The notes: generated by a model from the sequence alone, not told the origin. DNA of 64,000 nt from Streptomyces sp. NBC_00249 (GCF_026342355.1 NZ_JAPEMV010000001.1:1922001-1986000); one strand, 5' to 3'; shown: positions 7,000 to 16,821, counted from the stretch's first letter. Translations and numbers: made by a program.

Positions 7000-9885
7000 T
7001 CAGCTGCAGCCGCTGGTGGAGCCGCAGCCCTCGCAGATGTAGCAGGAGCCGGCGCGCTGCATCTTCGTACCGCAGGAGAAGCAGAGCGGAGCGTCGGCGG
7101 AGACGCCCATCTGCATCTCGACCAGTTCGGCGTTGCTGTGCGCCGTCTTCGGGGCCGGGACCGGGACGACCACGACCGGCTTGGGCGCCGGGGCGGCGGC
7201 GACCGGCGCCGACTGCGCGAGGGACTCGGTGTCGAGCTCCTCCTCGAGCGGCTCGTAGGAGCCGGTGTCGAGGTGGCGCTGACGCTCCTCGGCGGAGTGG
7301 ATGCCGAGGGCCGAGCGGGTCTCGAAGGGCAGGAAGTCCAGCGCCACGCGGCGGAAGATGTAGTCGACGATCGACTGCGCCATCCGCACGTCCGGGTCGT
7401 CCGTCATACCGGCCGGCTCGAAGCGCATGTTGGTGAACTTCGCGACGTACGTCTCCAGCGGGACGCCGTACTGCAGACCGACCGAGACGGCGATGGAGAA
7501 GGCGTCCATCATGCCCGCGAGGGTCGAACCCTGCTTGGACATCTTCAGGAAGACCTCGCCCAGACCGTCGTCCGGGTAGGAGTTCGCCGTCATGTAGCCC
7601 TCGGCGCCACCGACGGTGAAGGAGGTGGTGATCCCCGGGCGGCCCTTGGGGAGGCGCTTGCGGACGGGACGGTACTCGATGACCTTCTCGACCGCCGTGC
7701 GGATCGTGTCCTCGGCCTTCGCCGTGACCTCGGCCTTCTCCTCCTCCTTCTTCTTCGCGGAGAGGGGCTGGCCGACCTTGCAGTTGTCGCGGTAGATCGC
7801 GAGCGCCTTGACGCCCAGCTTCCACGCCTCGAAGTAGATCTCCTCGATCTCCTCGACGGTCGCCGTCTCCGGCATGTTGACCGTCTTCGAGATCGCGCCG
7901 GAGATCCAGGGCTGGATCGCGGCCATCATGCGGACGTGGCCCATCGCGGAGATGGAGCGCTCGCCCATCGCGCAGTCGAACACCGAGTAGTGCTCGGCCT
8001 TCAGGCCGGGGGCGTCGACGACATTGCCGTGCTCGGCGATGTGGGCGACGATCGCCTCGATCTGCTCCTCCTGGTAGCCCAGGCGGCGCAGGGCCTGCGG
8101 GACGGTGCCGTTGACGATCTGCATCGAGCCGCCGCCGACGAGCTTCTTGAACTTGACCAGGGCCAGGTCCGGCTCGACACCGGTGGTGTCGCAGGACATC
8201 GCGAGACCGATGGTGCCGGTCGGCGCGAGGACGGAGGCCTGGGAGTTGCGGAAGCCGTTCGCCTCGCCGAGGCGCAGGACGTCCTGCCAGGCCTCGGTGG
8301 CCGCGGCCCAGATGACGTTGTCCAGGTCCTCGGTGCGCGGGGCGACGGCGTTCGCGTCGGAGTGCTGCTTCATGACGCGCTTGTGCGACTCGGCGTTGCG
8401 GGCGTAGCCGTCGTACGGGCCGACGATCGCGGCCAGCTCGGCGGAGCGCTTGTACGCGGTGCCGGTCATCAGCGAGGTGATCGAGGCGGCGAGGGTGCGG
8501 CCGCCGTCGGAGTCGTACGCGTGGCCGGTGGCCATCAGCAGGGCGCCGAGGTTGGCGTAGCCGATGCCCAGCTGGCGGAAGGCGCGGGTGTTCTCGCCGA
8601 TCTTCTGCGTCGGGAAGTCCGCGAAGCAGATCGAGATGTCCATCGCGGTGATGACCAGCTCGACGACCTTGGAGAAGCGCTCGGCGTCGAAGGACTGGCT
8701 GCCCTTGCCGTCGTCGTCGAGGAACTTCATCAGGTTGAGGGAGGCGAGGTTGCAGGACGTGTTGTCCAGGTGCATGTACTCGCTGCACGGGTTGGACGCG
8801 GTGATGCGGCCGGACTCGGGGCAGGTGTGCCAGTTGTTGATCACACCGTCGTACTGGATGCCCGGGTCGGCACACGCCCACGCGGCCTCGGCGAGCTTGC
8901 GGAAGAGCGCCTTGGCGTCGACCTTCTCGATGACCTCGCCGGTCATGCGGGCACGCAGGCCGAACTCGGTGCCGTTCTCGACGGCCGTCATGAACTCGTC
9001 GTTCACACGGACGGAGTTGTTGGCGTTCTGGTACTGGACGGACGTGATGTCGTCGCCGCCCAGGTCCATGTCGAAGCCCGCGTCGCGCAGGGCGCGGATC
9101 TTCTCCTCCTCCTTCACCTTGGTGGCGATGAAGTCCTCGACGTCCGGGTGGTCCACGTCCAGGACGACCATCTTGGCCGCGCGGCGGGTGGCGCCGCCCG
9201 ACTTGATCGTTCCTGCGGACGCGTCGGCGCCGCGCATGAAGGAGACCGGGCCGGAGGCGTTGCCGCCGGAGGAGAGGAGCTCCTTGGAGGAGCGGATGCG
9301 GGAGAGGTTCAGGCCGGCGCCGGAGCCGCCCTTGAAAATCATGCCCTCTTCCTTGTACCAGTCGAGGATCGACTCCATGGAGTCGTCGACGGCGAGGATG
9401 AAGCAGGCGGAGACCTGCTGCGGCTGGGGCGTGCCGACGTTGAACCAGACCGGCGAGTTGAAGCTGAAGATCTGGTGCAGGAGCGCGTAGGTCAGCTCGT
9501 GCTCGAAGATCTCCGAGTCGGCCGGGGAGGAGAAGTAGCCGTGCTCGTCACCGGCCTTCGTGTAGGTCTTCACGATCCGGTCGATGAGCTGCTTCAGACC
9601 GGTCTCGCGCTGCGGGGTACCCACCGCGCCACGGAAGTACTTGCTGGTGACGATGTTGACCGCGTTCACCGACCAGAAGTCGGGGAACTCGACGCCACGC
9701 TGCTCGAAGTTGACCGAGCCGTCGCGCCAGTTGGTCATGACGACGTCACGGAGCTCCCAGCTCACCTCGTCGTACGGGTGCACGCCCGGGGTGGTGTGGA
9801 TGCGCTCGATACGCAGGCCGCCCTTGGCAGCCTTGGTCCCCTTGGTACGGGAACCTCGCGCCGAGCCGCTCGCCGTCTCTGTCAT
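7000..9885 (-). CDS. nrdJ: Vitamin B12-dependent (class II) ribonucleotide reductase
   Basis: A 961-residue adenosylcobalamin-dependent reductase that makes deoxyribonucleotides with or without oxygen. Family features include N-S-P-V-W-F-N, the D-W-Y-K-E-E-G-M-I-F-K-G-G-S-G region, and the N-P-C-S-E-Y active-site segment. A Cys-rich tail (C-F-S-C-G-T-K...C-Y-I-C-E-G-C-G) serves in redox relay or zinc binding. An Ala/Pro/Val-rich linker precedes this tail. ATG 9885 has GGGAGG upstream. It follows nrdR by 144 bp in the same direction, the usual streptomycete nrdRJ arrangement. Confidence 0.97.
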   Translation of the reverse strand: MTETASGSARGSRTKGTKAAKGGLRIERIHTTPGVHPYDEVSWELRDVVMTNWRDGSVNFEQRGVEFPDFWSVNAVNIVTSKYFRGAVGTPQRETGLKQLIDRIVKTYTKAGDEHGYFSSPADSEIFEHELTYALLHQIFSFNSPVWFNVGTPQPQQVSACFILAVDDSMESILDWYKEEGMIFKGGSGAGLNLSRIRSSKELLSSGGNASGPVSFMRGADASAGTIKSGGATRRAAKMVVLDVDHPDVEDFIATKVKEEEKIRALRDAGFDMDLGGDDITSVQYQNANNSVRVNDEFMTAVENGTEFGLRARMTGEVIEKVDAKALFRKLAEAAWACADPGIQYDGVINNWHTCPESGRITASNPCSEYMHLDNTSCNLASLNLMKFLDDDGKGSQSFDAERFSKVVELVITAMDISICFADFPTQKIGENTRAFRQLGIGYANLGALLMATGHAYDSDGGRTLAASITSLMTGTAYKRSAELAAIVGPYDGYARNAESHKRVMKQHSDANAVAPRTEDLDNVIWAAATEAWQDVLRLGEANGFRNSQASVLAPTGTIGLAMSCDTTGVEPDLALVKFKKLVGGGSMQIVNGTVPQALRRLGYQEEQIEAIVAHIAEHGNVVDAPGLKAEHYSVFDCAMGERSISAMGHVRMMAAIQPWISGAISKTVNMPETATVEEIEEIYFEAWKLGVKALAIYRDNCKVGQPLSAKKKEEEKAEVTAKAEDTIRTAVEKVIEYRPVRKRLPKGRPGITTSFTVGGAEGYMTANSYPDDGLGEVFLKMSKQGSTLAGMMDAFSIAVSVGLQYGVPLETYVAKFTNMRFEPAGMTDDPDVRMAQSIVDYIFRRVALDFLPFETRSALGIHSAEERQRHLDTGSYEPLEEELDTESLAQSAPVAAAPAPKPVVVVPVPAPKTAHSNAELVEMQMGVSADAPLCFSCGTKMQRAGSCYICEGCGSTSGCS

Positions 9886-10029
9886 GCCGCCTCCCATATG
9901 CGCCATATGCGGGCAAAAACGCCCTAAAGTGCCAGCGATATTCCGCGGCACGGTGCTGTGTGTCTTGTTTCTGCGAATTTCGCCATGCCGACGACCGGGT
10001 CCTGCCGCGCTGCGCTGCGGCCCGTCCGG

Positions 10030-10542
10030 TCAGTCGGCGGCGGAGGCGGGCACGGGGACGACCGGGGGGGTCCCTCCGGGCTCGCACTCATGGGGGTGAG
10101 GCCGCTCGCGCAGTTCCGCGATGGCGGCCTCGAAGTCTTCAAGGGTGTCGAACGCTTTGTAAACGGATGCGAACCGCAGGTATGCGACGAGGTCGAGTTC
10201 CTGCAACGGGCCGAGTATGGCCAGACCCACGTCGTGGGTGGTCAGCTCGGCGCTCCCGGTGGCGCGCACCGCCTCCTCGACCCGCTGGCCGAGCTTGGCG
10301 AGGGCGTCCTCGGTGACCGGCCGCCCCTGGCACGCCTTGCGGACGCCAGAGATGACCTTGGTGCGACTGAAGGGTTCGGTCACCCCGCTGCGCTTGATCA
10401 CCATCAGCGAGGCCGTCTCCACCGTCGTGAAGCGACGGGAGCAGTCGGGGCACTGACGGCGCCGGCGGATCGACGTACCGTCGTCCGTCGTCCGGCTGTC
10501 GACGACGCGACTGTCGGGGTGCCTGCAGAAGGGGCAGTGCAT
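10030..10542 (-). CDS. nrdR: Transcriptional repressor NrdR
   Basis: A 170-residue repressor with an N-terminal zinc ribbon (C-P-F-C at residues 3-6, then C-P-D-C) and an ATP-cone domain (V-I-K-R-S-G onward). It senses the ATP/dATP balance and represses ribonucleotide reductase genes. ATG 10542 gives the canonical M-H-C-P-F-C start. It is the first gene of the nrdRJ unit, and NrdR-like boxes lie in its own upstream region. The extended Pro/Val-rich C-terminus is common in Streptomyces. Confidence 0.97.
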   Translation of the reverse strand: MHCPFCRHPDSRVVDSRTTDDGTSIRRRRQCPDCSRRFTTVETASLMVIKRSGVTEPFSRTKVISGVRKACQGRPVTEDALAKLGQRVEEAVRATGSAELTTHDVGLAILGPLQELDLVAYLRFASVYKAFDTLEDFEAAIAELRERPHPHECEPGGTPPVVPVPASAAD

Positions 10543-10674
10543 GGTTCCCTCACCCTTCGTTCGGCACGACTGAATCACCCCACGGAACCCCTGAACGACG
10601 GAGACAAGTCTTCGCCGGGGGCTCGTGAAGCAGCCACAAGCATATGCGATGTCGCGGACTCCGGCGGACCGAGG

Positions 10675-10722
10675 ACCACAACTTCTGGGTGGCAGCGCTC
10701 ATCCAACCACTAGATCTTGGGT
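10675..10722 (-). promoter_or_regulatory. Candidate tandem NrdR boxes
   Basis: ACCACAACTTCTGGGT (10675-10690) and CCACTAGATCTTGGGT (10707-10722) share the CCAC...TGGGT frame. They are spaced 31-32 bp apart, three helical turns. Paired 16-bp boxes at whole-turn spacing are the known architecture of NrdR operators. The individual matches to the published consensus are moderate. Confidence 0.5.
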
Positions 10723-11032
10723 TGTGGCGGATTTACACGGCTCCGCGTGTCGCAGCGCCGCACAGGCGGACACAGGGGCTCCGAGTGCCACACTGGGCGA
10801 GCCCCGGAGGTGGCGATCCAACCGGGAAGGGTACCGTAAGCAGCAGGGCCTGAGCCGAACCCGCGTTCGGTCCGCGGGCCCGCCGCACGACGCCCGCCCG
10901 ACGCCGCCCGAGCCTCCCGACTGCATGGCCGCCGATCGCAGCCGTCGACGCCGGGCGCCGGTCCGGCTACCGACAGCGGTCGCCCATACACCCGCCGTTC
11001 TCACCCAGGCGGGCGATCCGCAATTTTTCACT

Positions 11033-11046
11033 CGAACGTGTGTTTG
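11033..11046 (+). promoter_or_regulatory. LexA box (SOS operator) of lexA
   Basis: CGAACGTGTGTTTG fits the actinobacterial SOS consensus CGAACRNRYGTTYG at every position. It lies 64 bp upstream of the lexA start, so lexA is autoregulated. Confidence 0.88.
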
Positions 11047-11109
11047 GCGCAACCTTTCGAAAGCTACTACCGTTGTCCAGCTAGGGAGAACATTTCGAGA
11101 GGGGCCGAC

Positions 11110-11901
11110 GTGACCACCACCGCAGACAGTGCCACCATCACTGCCCAGAACCGCTCCCAGAGCCGACTCGAGCCGGTGCATGCCATGAATGACGCAAGTC
11201 AGAACCCGGAGGCGGAGCCCGTACGCCCCGCACGCTCGCTGCCAGGGCGACCTCCAGGCATCCGCGCCGACAGCTCCGGGCTCACGGACCGGCAGCGGAG
11301 GGTCATCGAAGTCATCCGGGACTCCGTGCAGCGGCGCGGCTACCCGCCGTCGATGCGGGAGATCGGCCAGGCGGTCGGCCTCTCCAGCACCTCGTCCGTG
11401 GCACACCAGCTGATGGCCCTGGAGCGGAAGGGCTTCCTGCGCCGCGACCCGCACCGGCCCCGCGCCTACGAGGTACGCGGCTCGGACCAGCCGAGCTCGC
11501 AGCCCACCGACACCACCGGCAAGCCCGCGGCCTCCTACGTTCCCCTGGTCGGCCGGATCGCGGCCGGCGGCCCGATCCTCGCCGAGGAGTCGGTCGAGGA
11601 CGTCTTCCCGCTGCCCCGCCAGCTCGTGGGCGACGGCGAGCTCTTCGTCCTCAAGGTCGTCGGTGACTCGATGATCGAGGCAGCGATCTGTGACGGCGAC
11701 TGGGTCACCGTCCGTCGCCAGCCCGTCGCGGAGAACGGCGACATCGTCGCCGCGATGCTGGACGGCGAGGCCACGGTCAAGCGGTTCAAGCGGGAGGACG
11801 GCCATGTGTGGCTGCTTCCGCACAATGCCGCCTACCAGCCGATCCCCGGCGACGAGGCCACCATCCTCGGCAAGGTCGTCGCGGTACTGCGTCGGGTCTG
11901 A
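11110..11901 (+). CDS. lexA: SOS-response repressor LexA
   Basis: Represses DNA-damage genes and cleaves itself when stimulated by RecA filaments. The winged helix covers about residues 57-125. The Ala152-Gly153 cleavage bond lies in I-A-A-G-G-P. The catalytic pair is Ser187 (V-G-D-S-M-I-E) and Lys224 (A-T-V-K-R). GTG 11110 has GAGAGG upstream and gives a 263-residue protein with a long disordered N-terminus; an internal ATG at 11185 would give a size closer to other LexA proteins. A consensus LexA box precedes it. Confidence 0.96.
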   Translation: MTTTADSATITAQNRSQSRLEPVHAMNDASQNPEAEPVRPARSLPGRPPGIRADSSGLTDRQRRVIEVIRDSVQRRGYPPSMREIGQAVGLSSTSSVAHQLMALERKGFLRRDPHRPRAYEVRGSDQPSSQPTDTTGKPAASYVPLVGRIAAGGPILAEESVEDVFPLPRQLVGDGELFVLKVVGDSMIEAAICDGDWVTVRRQPVAENGDIVAAMLDGEATVKRFKREDGHVWLLPHNAAYQPIPGDEATILGKVVAVLRRV

Positions 11902-11921
11902 CCGGCCCGACGGCCCTCAGC

Positions 11922-11956
11922 CAGCTCCGGGACCCACTGCGCCGGTCCCGGAGCTG
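11922..11956. terminator. Bidirectional terminator between lexA and the helicase gene
   Basis: A perfect 13-bp stem (CAGCTCCGGGACC at 11922-11934 with its complement at 11944-11956) and a 9-base loop lie between two convergent genes. TT follows on the plus strand. Confidence 0.8.
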
Positions 11957-11972
11957 TTCCATGCCCGGCGAG

Positions 11973-13943
11973 CTACTTGCCGTCGGCCTTGGCGGTCGCG
12001 TCGATGGCAGCCAGGGAGCGGCGCACCTGGTTACGGTCCGTGGTGTACCAGAAGTCGGGCAGCGTGGCCCGCAGGAAGCTCCCGTACCGGGCCGTGGCCA
12101 GGCGGGGGTCCAGGACGGCGACGACACCCCGGTCGCCCGAGGCCCGTACGAGGCGGCCCGCGCCCTGGGCCATGAGCAGCGCCGCATGGGTGGCGGCGAC
12201 GGCCATGAAGCCGTTGCCCCCGTGTTCCTCGACCGACTTCTGCCGCGCGCTCATCAGCGGGTCGTCGGGACGGGGGAACGGGATCCGGTCCATGATCACG
12301 AGCTGGCAGCTCGGGCCGGGCACGTCCACGCCCTGCCAGAGCGAGAGCGTCCCGAACAGGCAGGTCTTCGGGTCGGCCGCGAACGTCTTGATCAGTTCGC
12401 CGAGCGTCTCCTCGCCCTGGAGCAGGATCGGGTTGTCGAGTCGGCCCCGGAGCTCCTCCGCCGCCGCCTTGGCGCCGCGCATCGAGGAGAAGAGACCGAG
12501 CGTGCGGCCGCCGGCCGCCTCGATCAGCTCCGCCAGCTCGTCCATCATGTCGCCGCGGGTGCCCTCGCGGCCCGGGGTGGCCAGGTGCTTGGCGACGTAG
12601 AGGATGCCCTGCTTGGGGTAGTCGAAGGGGGACCCGACATCCAGTCCCCGCCAGACGGGCACGCCCTCCCCCTCGACCCCTTCGGCGGAGAGACCGAGCG
12701 AGGCCGCGACCCCGTTGAAGTCGCCGCCCAGCTTGAGGGTGGCGGAGGTCAGGACCACCGAGCGGTCCTCGAACAGCTTCTCGCGCAGCAGCCCGGACAC
12801 CGAGAGCGGTGCGACCCGCAGGGTGGCGCCGAAGCGGTCGTGGCGCTCGTACCAGACGACGTCGTACTCGGAGCCGTTGGTGATCCGCTCCGCCACGCCG
12901 TGGATGCTCTCCACCGCCGCCAGCGCCTGCTTGCGGACGGCGTCCTCGTCGTGGACGGACTTGTCGCGGGTGGCGCCGATCGCGGAGATCACGTTGCGCG
13001 CGGCGTCCCGGAGGGCCATCAGCGCGTACCCGAGGTCCTCGGGGATCTCCTCCAGGCGGCCGGGGAGCGCCAGCTCCATGACGCGCTCGAAGGACTCGGA
13101 GGCGGTCTGGAGGGAGTCCGCCGTCTTCTCGTCGACCAGCTTCGCCGCACGCTTCACAGCCCGGTTGACCTGCCCCGGGGTGAGCTCGCCGGTGGCGACG
13201 CCGGTGACGCGGGAGACCAGCTCGTGGGCCTCGTCCACGATCAGCACCTCGTGCTGCGGGAGCACCGGGGCGCCTTCGATGGCGTCGATGGCGAGCAGCG
13301 CGTGGTTGGTGACGACCACATCGGCGAGCTTGGCCCGCTCGCGGGCCGCCTCGGCGAAGCACTCCGCCCCGTACGCGCACTTCGTGGCGCCCAGGCACTC
13401 CCGGGAGGAGACCGAGATCTGGCCCCAGGCCTTGTCCGAGACACCGGGGGTGAGGTCGTCGCGGTCGCCGGTCTCGGTCTCGTCGGCCCAGTCGCGCAGC
13501 CGGATCAGGTCCTTGCCGAGCTTGCTGGTGGGGGTGGCCGCCTCGAACTGGTCGAAGAGCCCCTCCTCCTCGTCCTGCGGGGCCCCTTCGTGCAGGCGGT
13601 GCAGGCAGAGGTAGTTGGACCGGCCCTTGAGCATGGCGAACTGCGGACGGCGCCGCAGCTGCGGATGCAGTGCCTCGACCGTGCGCGGCAGGTCACGCTC
13701 GACCAGCTGGCGCTGGAGGGCCAGCGTCGCGGTGGCGACGACGACGCGCTCGCCGTGCGCGAGGGCCGGCACCAGGTAGCCCAGGGACTTGCCCGTGCCG
13801 GTACCGGCCTGGATCAGCCGGTGGGAGTTGTCATCGATCGCTTCGGCGACGGCTTCGGCCATGGCCACCTGGCCGGGCCGCTCCGTGCCGCCGACGGCGG
13901 AGACGGCGGCGTGCAGCAGGTCGGGGAGGGAGGGCTTCGTCAT
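11973..13943 (-). CDS. DinG/XPD-type ATP-dependent DNA helicase
   Basis: A 656-residue superfamily-2 5'-3' helicase. Walker A A-G-T-G-T-G-K-S is at 46-53, and the Walker B/DEAH box is V-D-E-A-H-E-L. Between them four Cys residues (N-Y-L-C, R-E-C, T-K-C and A-E-C) sit where the XPD/DinG family binds a 4Fe-4S cluster. The C-terminal motif Q-G-A-G-R-L-V-R is motif VI. It likely unwinds D-loops, R-loops or G-quadruplexes during repair. It is convergent with lexA. No LexA box is obvious in its upstream region. Confidence 0.93.
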   Translation of the reverse strand: MTKPSLPDLLHAAVSAVGGTERPGQVAMAEAVAEAIDDNSHRLIQAGTGTGKSLGYLVPALAHGERVVVATATLALQRQLVERDLPRTVEALHPQLRRRPQFAMLKGRSNYLCLHRLHEGAPQDEEEGLFDQFEAATPTSKLGKDLIRLRDWADETETGDRDDLTPGVSDKAWGQISVSSRECLGATKCAYGAECFAEAARERAKLADVVVTNHALLAIDAIEGAPVLPQHEVLIVDEAHELVSRVTGVATGELTPGQVNRAVKRAAKLVDEKTADSLQTASESFERVMELALPGRLEEIPEDLGYALMALRDAARNVISAIGATRDKSVHDEDAVRKQALAAVESIHGVAERITNGSEYDVVWYERHDRFGATLRVAPLSVSGLLREKLFEDRSVVLTSATLKLGGDFNGVAASLGLSAEGVEGEGVPVWRGLDVGSPFDYPKQGILYVAKHLATPGREGTRGDMMDELAELIEAAGGRTLGLFSSMRGAKAAAEELRGRLDNPILLQGEETLGELIKTFAADPKTCLFGTLSLWQGVDVPGPSCQLVIMDRIPFPRPDDPLMSARQKSVEEHGGNGFMAVAATHAALLMAQGAGRLVRASGDRGVVAVLDPRLATARYGSFLRATLPDFWYTTDRNQVRRSLAAIDATAKADGK

Positions 13944-14106
13944 AGCAGTGACAACCCTACGGGGCGCCACCGACAGCAGTGGCATCGATCAACCCTCACG
14001 GGCGGTCCGGGCGAGGTGGGGGCATGCGCACGGGAATCCTCGGAAGATCGGGAACTTTGCTGCGCGACGCAGAGTTTTCGAAGGGAGAGGTGTTGGCGTC
14101 GGTGAT

Positions 14107-14781
14107 TCAGAGGAGGTTGCGCAGGGCGCGGTCCCGGATCATCAGCGCGGCGCGCTTCTCGGGAAGGTCGATTTCCGCGGCATAGCGGAAGCCGGCGGTC
14201 AGGAAGGCGGATACGGAGGGGGTGTTGCGGATGTCCGGTTCGGCGATGACACGGGTGCAGCGGGGGCGGTTGTCGAGGACCAGGTCGGCGACGGCGCGCA
14301 GCAGGGTGCTGCCCAGACCCCTGCCCCGGTTCGTGCCGTCTCCGATGAGCAGGTGGATACCGGTGTCGTGGGGGCTCGCCGGGTAGTGGCGGGAGAGCGG
14401 GTCGAGGGCGGCCCGGTAGATCTCCCAGTAGCTCATCGGGGTCCCGTCGAGGAGGCCCAGGCAGGGGATGCTGCGGCCGTCGCCGTCCAGTTGGGTACGC
14501 AGGTGGGCGGCGGTGACGGAGGCGGGGCCGTCGAGTTCCCAGTAGGCGGCCACCTCGGGGTCGTTCATCCAGCCGGTGAGGAGTTCCAGGTCCCGTCCCG
14601 GCCGTACGGGTTCGAGCCGGAAGGCTCCGGCCTTGGTGGTGGCGGTGCCCCAGCCCGCCGGGGAGTCGAGGAGGTCGGCCTCGGCGAGCAGGGGCAGCAG
14701 TCCGGGAGTGAGGCGCCGCCCGGTGGCCTCGTGGAGTGCGGGACCCGGGGCGGTGCCGGTGGGCGTGTCTGTGGTGGGCAT
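14107..14781 (-). CDS. GNAT acyltransferase of the siderophore operon (RhbD/IucB-like)
   Basis: A 224-residue GNAT protein of the type that N-acylates hydroxylamines or diamines in siderophore assembly. Recognisable parts are the Y-W-E-I-Y-R segment, the acetyl-CoA-binding N-R-G-R-G-L-G-S-T-L-L, and the C-terminal A-G-F-R region. It starts 30 bp after the IucA/IucC gene and is the last gene of the operon. Its acyl donor and acceptor cannot be read from the sequence. Confidence 0.85.
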   Translation of the reverse strand: MPTTDTPTGTAPGPALHEATGRRLTPGLLPLLAEADLLDSPAGWGTATTKAGAFRLEPVRPGRDLELLTGWMNDPEVAAYWELDGPASVTAAHLRTQLDGDGRSIPCLGLLDGTPMSYWEIYRAALDPLSRHYPASPHDTGIHLLIGDGTNRGRGLGSTLLRAVADLVLDNRPRCTRVIAEPDIRNTPSVSAFLTAGFRYAAEIDLPEKRAALMIRDRALRNLL

Positions 14782-14811
14782 CGGGCTCTTCTCCGGATCG
14801 GCGGGAGCGCG

Positions 14812-16821
14812 TCAGTCGTGAAGGGGGTTGGCGATGGTGACGTAGACGGACTGGGTGTCGACGGGGCCCACGAGCTCGTCGAGGCCGCCCAGGCGGGTGA
14901 GCAGGTTCGCCTTGCAGCGGAGGGTAGGTGAGTCGAGCAGCTGCGCGGGGACGGGGCCGAGACCGGCCGCCTTGCCGAGGAACCGGCGGAACGCGGCGAG
15001 GAGTACGCGTTCGTCGGCGAGGCGTTGGGCCCCGAAGGCTCCGATGAGACCGAGCACGTTGTTGATGCCGAGGTAGTAGGCGAACCGTTCGTCGGTGACG
15101 GCGTCGGGGACGAAGGTGTCGCTGGCGCTGCCGATGCCGGGGAGGCGCTGGTCCAGTTCGGCGCGGCGCGAGTCGCGGAAGTAGTAGCCCTGGTTGTCGC
15201 GGAAGCGGCCGCCGACGGGCCAGCCGGCCTGGTCGAGGACCACCAGGGTGTTCTGCTGGTGCGCTTCGAGGGCGATGCCGGCGAGCGCGTCGAAGGCGAG
15301 GACCGGCAGGACGACGTGGTCGAGGTAGCGCAGGAACCACTCGGCGGCGACGGCGGAGGTGGGTCGGCCGGTGGTGACGGCGAGAGCGGCGACGGTCTCG
15401 GCGAGCCGGGAGCGCATCGTGGCCCGGCCGGGCCACGGGCGGGGTGCGGTGAGTGCGGCGATGCAGACGGCGTCGTCGTCGGAGTGGAAGGGGTTGTGGC
15501 GCAGCAGGGTGTCGAGTCCCCGGACGGGGGTGCCGTCCAGGGAGTCGACGGCGACCCAGGCGGGGTCGCGGACGATGTCGAAGCCCGGGTGGGCGGCCTG
15601 CCACTGCTCGGCGAGTCCGGTGCGGAGCAGCCGGTGCACCTCGACACCGCGGTGGAGTTCCTTGCGGAGGTTCTCGCGTCGGCTGTTGGTGATGCGCAGG
15701 CCCAGGGAGAGCTTGAGCATCGCCGGGGTTCCGGGGCGGTGGACGGTGCGGACGGAGGAGGTGGGGTACCAGGGTGCGCCGTAGGGGCCCAGGTCGGTGA
15801 GGAGTCCGGCGTCGCGGAGGGCGGCGACGGCGGGGCGGTGGAGGAGGTCGCGTGCCTGCCAGGGGTGCAGGGGAAGGGGGGTGAAGCCGGCGGGCAGCGG
15901 GAGTCCGGGAGCGAGCCGGGCGAGGAGCTGTGCGGCGGAGACCGGGCGGCCGCGTTCCGTCCACGCGGAGTCCGTGGCGAGGACGGAGGGTGCGACGGCG
16001 ATCCAGTGCAGGGGGAAGGAGCCGTGGAGTTCGGGTGAGTAGTGGCGTACTTCGGCTTCGGAGAGTCCTTCGCGGCTCTTCGGGTCCGGCTGGAGGGGGT
16101 GACCGAGGAGCAGCGACTGTTCGGCGGTGAGGAAGCGGTCCCCGGCGACGGGGGCGGGGGGTGTGCGGCGTTCGCGCCGGTCGGCGATGAACTCGGTGGT
16201 ACGGCGTACCGAGTCGGCCACCCGGCCGACGAGGTCGGCGCCGGCCCGGCCGGTGCCCTCGCGGGCGATCAGGGCCGCGAGGGTAACGGCGTCGAGGGCG
16301 GGGGCGTGTGCGGGAGCCCCTTCGAGCCGGGCGGGGGCGAAGCGGTGCCAACCTGCCGGGGACCAGTACCGGACGGGGACCAGCAGGGCGGCGCCGGATG
16401 CGGGGAGGGGGATGCGGAGCAAGGTGCCGACGGGCCCGTCGGGGCGGCCGGTGCCGCTCTCCCGGACCCAGCACCGCAGCAGGTTCTCCACCGTCGCGGC
16501 CTCGGCGGCGACCGCCGGGTCGGGGTGGTCGAGGAGGTCGGGCAGCGCGGCCGGTTCGGGACCTACGGGACCGGCCCCGCCCACCCGGGGGCGGAGCGTG
16601 CCGTCCTTCTGCCGCGGCACGCTGCCCGCGGGGACCGGCTCGGCCGATCGGGGCGCGGGCGGGCACGCCTGGGGTCGCAGGGACCCGCCCGCCCCCGGGG
16701 CCGTCTCGGTCCGTCGGGCGGGGGCGGAGTCCGCCGCCTCGGATTCCGGGCCGTCGGCGTCGGCGCCCGCCTCCGGGGTGTAGGGGTCGGCCGCATGGCC
16801 CGACGGGGGCTCGCCGGGCAC
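14812..16821 (-). CDS. IucA/IucC-family NRPS-independent siderophore synthetase
   Basis: Joins citrate or a related carboxylate to an amine or hydroxylamine using ATP. Family motifs, counted from GTG 16821: G-H-P-L-Q-P-D-P-K-S-R near 240-250 (ATP binding), H-P-W-Q at 319-322, K-L-S-L-G-L-R-I-T-N near 370-379, E-A-H-Q-Q-N at 519-524, and R-D-N-Q-G-Y-Y. The catalytic core starts only near residue 95. The same frame stays open, without any ATG or GTG, for about 1 kb further upstream through a Pro/Thr-rich region. The true start is probably ATG 17990 in another frame, so the gene as sequenced is frameshifted. GTG 16821 is the first in-frame start. Confidence 0.85.
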   Translation of the reverse strand: MPGEPPSGHAADPYTPEAGADADGPESEAADSAPARRTETAPGAGGSLRPQACPPAPRSAEPVPAGSVPRQKDGTLRPRVGGAGPVGPEPAALPDLLDHPDPAVAAEAATVENLLRCWVRESGTGRPDGPVGTLLRIPLPASGAALLVPVRYWSPAGWHRFAPARLEGAPAHAPALDAVTLAALIAREGTGRAGADLVGRVADSVRRTTEFIADRRERRTPPAPVAGDRFLTAEQSLLLGHPLQPDPKSREGLSEAEVRHYSPELHGSFPLHWIAVAPSVLATDSAWTERGRPVSAAQLLARLAPGLPLPAGFTPLPLHPWQARDLLHRPAVAALRDAGLLTDLGPYGAPWYPTSSVRTVHRPGTPAMLKLSLGLRITNSRRENLRKELHRGVEVHRLLRTGLAEQWQAAHPGFDIVRDPAWVAVDSLDGTPVRGLDTLLRHNPFHSDDDAVCIAALTAPRPWPGRATMRSRLAETVAALAVTTGRPTSAVAAEWFLRYLDHVVLPVLAFDALAGIALEAHQQNTLVVLDQAGWPVGGRFRDNQGYYFRDSRRAELDQRLPGIGSASDTFVPDAVTDERFAYYLGINNVLGLIGAFGAQRLADERVLLAAFRRFLGKAAGLGPVPAQLLDSPTLRCKANLLTRLGGLDELVGPVDTQSVYVTIANPLHD

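Larger units (their letters stand above)
10543..11109. other. Divergent control region between nrdR and lexA (567 bp)
   Basis: No convincing gene is present. The nrdR side carries two NrdR-like boxes (10675-10722). The lexA side carries a consensus LexA box (11033-11046), with an AT-richer stretch (CAATTTTTCA) just before it. The remainder, roughly 10730-11020, shows no recognisable signal. Confidence 0.6.

Noticed and set aside
9911..9924. GGGC-AAAAAC-GCCC between nrdR and nrdJ as a terminator or riboswitch
   Set aside because: A four-base stem is too short, and no cobalamin riboswitch features (long leader, B12 box) are seen in the 144-bp gap.
7138..9927. Very long plus-strand frame opposite nrdJ
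   Set aside because: A typical high-GC shadow of nrdJ codons, rich in Arg/Val/Leu repeats with no domain; nrdJ is unmistakable on the minus strand.
10625..11113. Possible gene in the nrdR-lexA intergenic region
   Set aside because: No ribosome site, biased composition, and it overlaps both the NrdR-like boxes and the LexA box.
14053..14079. Short hairpin (CTGCG/CGCAG with AACT/AGTT) between the acyltransferase and helicase genes
   Set aside because: The stem is interrupted, has no T-tract, and could serve either strand; too weak to call a terminator.
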